Assembly (NCBI GenBank): GCA_028289725.1
Contig: JANQOH010000177.1
Coordinates: 1-25,721, forward strand
Direction: 5' to 3'
Length of the DNA: 25,721 nucleotides
From: Alphaproteobacteria bacterium
GTDB taxonomy: Bacteria > Pseudomonadota > Alphaproteobacteria > UBA7887
Shown here: positions 22,338 through 25,721 of the stretch, piece by piece
Position numbering within the stretch: the stretch's first letter is position 1
How the letters are laid out: every line of letters starts with the position of its first letter
Made by a program: the position numbers and the translations under genes
Notes under the pieces: generated by a model
Seen by the model: the letters and a program-made list of their open reading frames with translations, nothing else
The model's database searches: none
What the model was told of the DNA's origin: nothing

Positions 22338-23681
22338 ATGAAGTTACGTAGCCCTCTCGCCCTTCTGTTCCTCGCGGCTCTGGCGATCCGAGCCGCCGCC
22401 GCGACCGCGCTTTACGTCTTGTACGGCGAAGCGGGATTCATGATCAATGATTCCGCCGAGTATTTGGGGCTCGCGACACGCGGCGGCCCTCAGAACCAAT
22501 TCATGCCGGCATATCTGCTTTTTCTTCAGGCTCACTTCGCACTGTTCGGCCCATCGGTGGTTTGGCCAATTCTCAGCCAGCTTATCGTCGACAGCGGCAC
22601 CTGCCTTGTCGTCGCGCGGTTCGCCGGCTGTATCGCGCCGCGGCTCGCATTGCCCGCCGGATGGTTCTTCGCCATCAATCCGGTTCAGATCACCATGGCA
22701 ACCCTGATCTTGACCGAGACCGTCTTTGTCTTCGCGTGCGCCCTAACCTTGTGGGCGATTGTGCACTGGTTGCGCACCCCTGGTTGGACGGCGGCCGGGT
22801 TGATTGGCGCCGCCACCGGATTCGGCATAGCGGTGCGCGCCATGCTGGTCCCATGGACGCTGGTCCTTCCCCTGGTCTTGGTATTTGTGGCCGTGGCGGC
22901 GCGGCGTTTTGACCGCTTCGTCCTTGGACATGCGGTGCTCGCCGCCTTGTTGGCGTTCGCCATCCAAACACCGGTGCTGCTCGCCAATCACGAACGATTC
23001 GGTGGTTGGGGCCTAACCGCGCAGGGCGGCGACTATGCGATGGGATGGCTGGTGCCCTTGGTGTTGGAGGCCAAGGATGGCACCCCGCATGGCGAAGGCG
23101 CGCGCATGATGGCCGAACGCTTCGCGGACGTGTTTGATCCCGGCAACCACGCCAATCCGTTCGATCGCTCGCGCGCCATGACGCGCGCCGCGTTCGACAC
23201 CTTGGGTGAACTCGGGCCCGAGGCAATCGTTAAAGCTTGGACCTATGGCGCGGCGATCAATTTGCTGTCCCCCGCCGTAATCCTGGCGACACCAGTGCGC
23301 GCTTTGCCGCGAACCGGTTTTTACGACACGCCCGGCGACAGCAAGCTCGGCAAAATCGTCGCGTTTCTTTTCCGCAATGACAATCCGGCCTATGCCTGGG
23401 TGCTTTTGATCGCCGGACTGGGCACCCTCACTTGCCGCGTGATTCAACTGTGCGGCGCCTGGCGGTGGCTGCGCGTTGGAACTTCGGGAAACCGCTTTCT
23501 GCTGGCAAGCGGCCTCTTATGCTTGGCCTGGATTGTGTTCGTTCTGGCCATCAACGGGCCGGTCGCATCCGCCAAATACCGCGCGCCGATCGAGCCGGCC
23601 TTGGCAATCTTGTTCGCGTTCGGTTGGTCTCGGCGACCACTCATGGACGACCGTTCCCCGCCGCCATCCGCTGACCTATAA
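22338..23681 (+). CDS. GT-C fold membrane glycosyltransferase (ArnT/PMT-like)
   Basis: The 447-residue protein is an integral membrane protein with many spans, starting with LALLFLAALAIRAAAATALYVLYG. After the first helix comes NDSAEYLGLA (37-46), an acidic motif in the first outer loop, as in the GT-C glycosyltransferases (ArnT, PMT and Pgl-like). A KYRAPIEPALAILFAFGW end is also typical of that group. These enzymes move a sugar from a polyprenyl phosphate to an acceptor on the periplasmic side. The GT2 fusion at 18579 may make the donor. The ATG at 22338 begins the first hydrophobic helix. The WecA/WbpL-like gene follows after seven bases, so both are one unit. Confidence 0.78.
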   Translation: MKLRSPLALLFLAALAIRAAAATALYVLYGEAGFMINDSAEYLGLATRGGPQNQFMPAYLLFLQAHFALFGPSVVWPILSQLIVDSGTCLVVARFAGCIAPRLALPAGWFFAINPVQITMATLILTETVFVFACALTLWAIVHWLRTPGWTAAGLIGAATGFGIAVRAMLVPWTLVLPLVLVFVAVAARRFDRFVLGHAVLAALLAFAIQTPVLLANHERFGGWGLTAQGGDYAMGWLVPLVLEAKDGTPHGEGARMMAERFADVFDPGNHANPFDRSRAMTRAAFDTLGELGPEAIVKAWTYGAAINLLSPAVILATPVRALPRTGFYDTPGDSKLGKIVAFLFRNDNPAYAWVLLIAGLGTLTCRVIQLCGAWRWLRVGTSGNRFLLASGLLCLAWIVFVLAINGPVASAKYRAPIEPALAILFAFGWSRRPLMDDRSPPPSADL

Positions 23682-23688
23682 AGAGCGC

Positions 23689-24693
23689 ATGGAGCCGGTT
23701 TACTTTGCCATTGCCGCAGCCGTCGCAACCTGGGCGTTGACCGCCGGATTGCTGCGCCTTTTGCGCGCGCGCGCGATCCTCGATCACCCCAACGAACGCT
23801 CGAGCCACGCGCGACCGGTGCCGCGCGGCGGCGGCATTGCTTTGATCGGCGTCGTGCTCGCATGTTGGGCCGTGGCCGCAACATTCGGTGGCGCGGCATG
23901 GGATGTTGTGCGCCCGATGCTCGGTTTGTGCTTCGGGTTGGGCTTGGTTTCATGGGCCGACGATTTGCGCGGATTGCCGGCGCTGCCGCGCTTGATGGCC
24001 CAAGCCGCGGCGGTGATCATCGCGCTGCTGACCGTGCCGCTGGGACCTTGGTTTCCGGGGCCGCTGGACCCCATTTTCATGGCGGTCGTGGCCAGTCTCG
24101 CCTGGCTCTGGTTTATCAACCTGTTCAATTTCATGGACGGCATCGATGGCATAGCCGGTGTCGAGGCGGCCTGTGTTGCGGGCGGCGTCGCGTTGGTTTC
24201 GGCGGTCGCGGGCATGACCGACGGCACACCGATTTTGGCCGCCGCGATCGCCGGCGCGGCGCTTGGTTTTTTGGCCTGGAATTGGCAGCCGGCGAAATTG
24301 TTTCTGGGGGACGTCGGCAGCGTACCGCTCGGTTTTTTGTTGGGCTGGCTCCTCCTATCGCTCGCAGCACATGGCCATTGGGCGGCAGCTCTGATTCTGC
24401 CGGGGTATTTCCTGGCCGACGCGAGTTGGACCCTGGCGCGACGGACTTTGCGCGGCGCGCCGATCTGGCGGGCCCATCGCGAGCATATCTATCAGCAATC
24501 GGTTCAGGCCGGCGCCAGCCACGCCCATGTGAGCGCGGCCGTGGCGATTGCCAATTTCGCGCTCATCGGGTGCGCGGTGGCCAGTATCGGCGGGCCGATG
24601 CGCCAATTGACGGCGCTGGCGGTGGCAATCGGCGTCATCGGAATCTTAATGTGGTATCTTCGGCGTGGGATTAGCCGTGCGGAGGCAGCGTAA
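23689..24693 (+). CDS. Undecaprenyl-phosphate sugar-1-phosphate transferase, WecA/WbpL family
   Basis: The 334-residue protein belongs to the polyprenyl-phosphate N-acetylhexosamine-1-phosphate transferases, which load the first sugar of an O-antigen or similar glycan onto undecaprenyl phosphate. It has about ten membrane spans. Family motifs are LDHPNERSSHARPVPRGGG (31-49), SWADDLRGLP with the Asp pair at 91-92, NLFNFMDGIDG (144-154), FLGDVGS (205-211) and HREHIYQ (263-269). The last motif and the 334-residue length are closer to WbpL than to MraY. The start ATG at 23689 follows AGAG and lies seven bases after the GT-C stop; an upstream in-frame Met lies within the GT-C gene. The following dehydratase could supply the sugar nucleotide, as WbpM does for WbpL. 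Confidence 0.9.
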   Translation: MEPVYFAIAAAVATWALTAGLLRLLRARAILDHPNERSSHARPVPRGGGIALIGVVLACWAVAATFGGAAWDVVRPMLGLCFGLGLVSWADDLRGLPALPRLMAQAAAVIIALLTVPLGPWFPGPLDPIFMAVVASLAWLWFINLFNFMDGIDGIAGVEAACVAGGVALVSAVAGMTDGTPILAAAIAGAALGFLAWNWQPAKLFLGDVGSVPLGFLLGWLLLSLAAHGHWAAALILPGYFLADASWTLARRTLRGAPIWRAHREHIYQQSVQAGASHAHVSAAVAIANFALIGCAVASIGGPMRQLTALAVAIGVIGILMWYLRRGISRAEAA

Positions 24694-24722
24694 TCCCGCT
24701 TCGATCGACGAGGGGACGCAGA

Positions 24723-25721
24723 TTGGCTGGCTTTTCTATCCCGCGCATTAAGGGGACGCGCGCCTGGCTTGCCGCCTTGCACGATTCGGTGATGGCGGCG
24801 CTGTCGTTCGTCGCCGCGCTCTACCTGCGCCTCGGCGACGACTTCCTCGCCCAGACCAGCCCGTTTTTGATCGAAGCCACGGTGATGTTCACGGCCATCG
24901 CCACCGTCACCTTCATGACCATGGGGCTCTATCGCGGTGTGTGGCGGTATGCTTCTCTCAACGACCTGATCGCCATTCTGAAAGCCGTGTCCGTTGCGGT
25001 GGCCCTCTTCACAGTCGTGATGTTTCTCGCCACACGCCTCGAACTGATGCCCCGTTCGACGATGGCGATCAATTGGCTGCTGCTGCTTGCGATGCTTGGC
25101 GGCCCCCGATTCGCCTATCGGCTATTCAAGGACGGCAATCTGATTGGCCTGGCGGACCGCGACTATGATAGCCGCGTCCCGGTGCTGCTGGTCGGCGCCG
25201 GCAATATGGCCGATGCGTTCCTGCGCGCCATGCGCCGGCCCGGCGAAGGCTATCGCGTGATCGGTATTCTCGACGACGACCCGACGCGGATCGGCAGCAA
25301 TATTCACGGCGTGCCGGTGATGGCCGCGCCGTCTGCACTCGGTGAAGTCGTCGAACGTCTTCGGCGCGACGGCCGGCGTCCGCATCGTTTGTTGATCGCC
25401 AACGAACGCCTCGCCGGCGCGGCGGTCCGAAAGCTGCTCGAGCAGGCCGAAGCACACGGCATGACGCTCGGGCGCGTGCCGCGCTTGACCGATTTTCGCG
25501 ACGGCGCCGCGGCGGCCGACGAGACCGCCGAACGCATCGAGCCACGGCCCATCGCCATTGAAGACTTGCTTGGCCGCCCGCAGACCCGGCTCGACCGCGA
25601 CGCGATGGCGGCGTTGGTGGCCGGTCGGCGCGTCCTGGTAACCGGCGCCGGCGGGACCATCGGTGGCGAGCTGGTGCGCCAGATTGCCGGTCTGGCCCCG
25701 GCGACGCTGACCTTGCTCGAT
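24723..25721 (+). CDS. WbpM/PglF/CapD-type sugar-nucleotide 4,6-dehydratase, 3' end outside window
   Basis: An open frame of 333 codons runs from a TTG at 24723 to the window edge. The TTG is preceded by a good GAGGGG site about eight bases upstream; no ATG suits the N-terminus. The protein starts with about four membrane segments in residues 15-130 (including TFMTMGLYRGVWRYASLNDL, typical of the family). It continues with a first Rossmann domain at 152-280 (VPVLLVGAGNMADAFLRA, VIGILDDDP, GVPV). The catalytic dehydratase domain begins at 303 with RVLVTGAGGTIGGELVRQI, where most relatives read GAGGSIGSEL. The catalytic part lies outside the window. Family members make UDP-4-keto-6-deoxy-GlcNAc at the inner membrane, the precursor of QuiNAc, FucNAc or bacillosamine, and would feed the preceding WbpL-like transferase. 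Confidence 0.9.
   Translation, partial: MAGFSIPRIKGTRAWLAALHDSVMAALSFVAALYLRLGDDFLAQTSPFLIEATVMFTAIATVTFMTMGLYRGVWRYASLNDLIAILKAVSVAVALFTVVMFLATRLELMPRSTMAINWLLLLAMLGGPRFAYRLFKDGNLIGLADRDYDSRVPVLLVGAGNMADAFLRAMRRPGEGYRVIGILDDDPTRIGSNIHGVPVMAAPSALGEVVERLRRDGRRPHRLLIANERLAGAAVRKLLEQAEAHGMTLGRVPRLTDFRDGAAAADETAERIEPRPIAIEDLLGRPQTRLDRDAMAALVAGRRVLVTGAGGTIGGELVRQIAGLAPATLTLLD

Overview
The window is a surface-polysaccharide locus (LPS O-antigen, capsule or exopolysaccharide) from a Gram-negative bacterium. High G+C content by eye, dense ATGA/GTGA-coupled operons and the style of the CysN-CysC, CysQ, RfaH-like and EPS-type winged-helix proteins suggest an alphaproteobacterium, perhaps Rhodospirillales-like. 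That taxonomic call is inference. No rRNA, tRNA, CRISPR array, insertion sequence or phage gene was seen.

Layout. (1) 1-8872, minus strand: a nine-gene, largely translationally coupled operon, in transcription order legC (aminotransferase), legH/neuD (acetyltransferase), legI/neuB (nonulosonate synthase), legG/neuC (hydrolysing 2-epimerase), a GT-B-like capsule protein, a CysC-like kinase, sat (ATP sulfurylase), a pyruvate kinase paralogue and a CDP-alcohol phosphotransferase cut by the window edge. (2) 8983-9885, plus: an aldo/keto reductase. (3) 9900-10511, minus: a winged-helix regulator with a Rossmann-like C-terminus. Its leader holds two palindromic operators and a 12-base match to the enterobacterial RfaH-recruiting ops element. 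(4) 10883-13622, plus: a 30-codon ORF resembling the start of CysD, then a CysN-CysC fusion, then cysQ. (5) 13614-16201, minus: a DUF218/YdcF-like membrane protein, an RfaH/NusG-like antiterminator and an APC permease. (6) 16360-20880, plus: legB (4,6-dehydratase), an alpha/beta hydrolase, a methyltransferase-GT2 fusion and an FkbM methyltransferase. (7) 20915-22132, minus: a membrane-anchored SGNH hydrolase. (8) 22338-25721, plus: a GT-C glycosyltransferase, a WecA/WbpL-type initiating phosphoglycosyltransferase and a WbpM/PglF-type dehydratase that runs off the end.

How it fits together. LegB, LegC, LegH, LegG and LegI together make a legionaminic-acid-type nonulosonic acid. The CMP-activating enzyme is not in the window. 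The PglF-like dehydratase and WbpL-like transferase would build and load the first sugar on undecaprenyl phosphate. The GT2 and GT-C proteins may make and use a polyprenyl-phosphate sugar. Two separate sulfate-activation sets (Sat plus CysC-like kinase; CysN-CysC plus CysQ) suggest a sulfated or otherwise sulfur-linked product, but no sulfotransferase is visible.

The most unusual points are the CysN-like GTPase with no CysD and an altered GTPase motif, the Sat/CysC-like/pyruvate kinase/CDP-alcohol transferase cassette coupled to the legionaminate genes, and a control region combining operators, a probable promoter and an exact ops match upstream of genes that the RfaH-like protein encoded 4-5 kb away could control.
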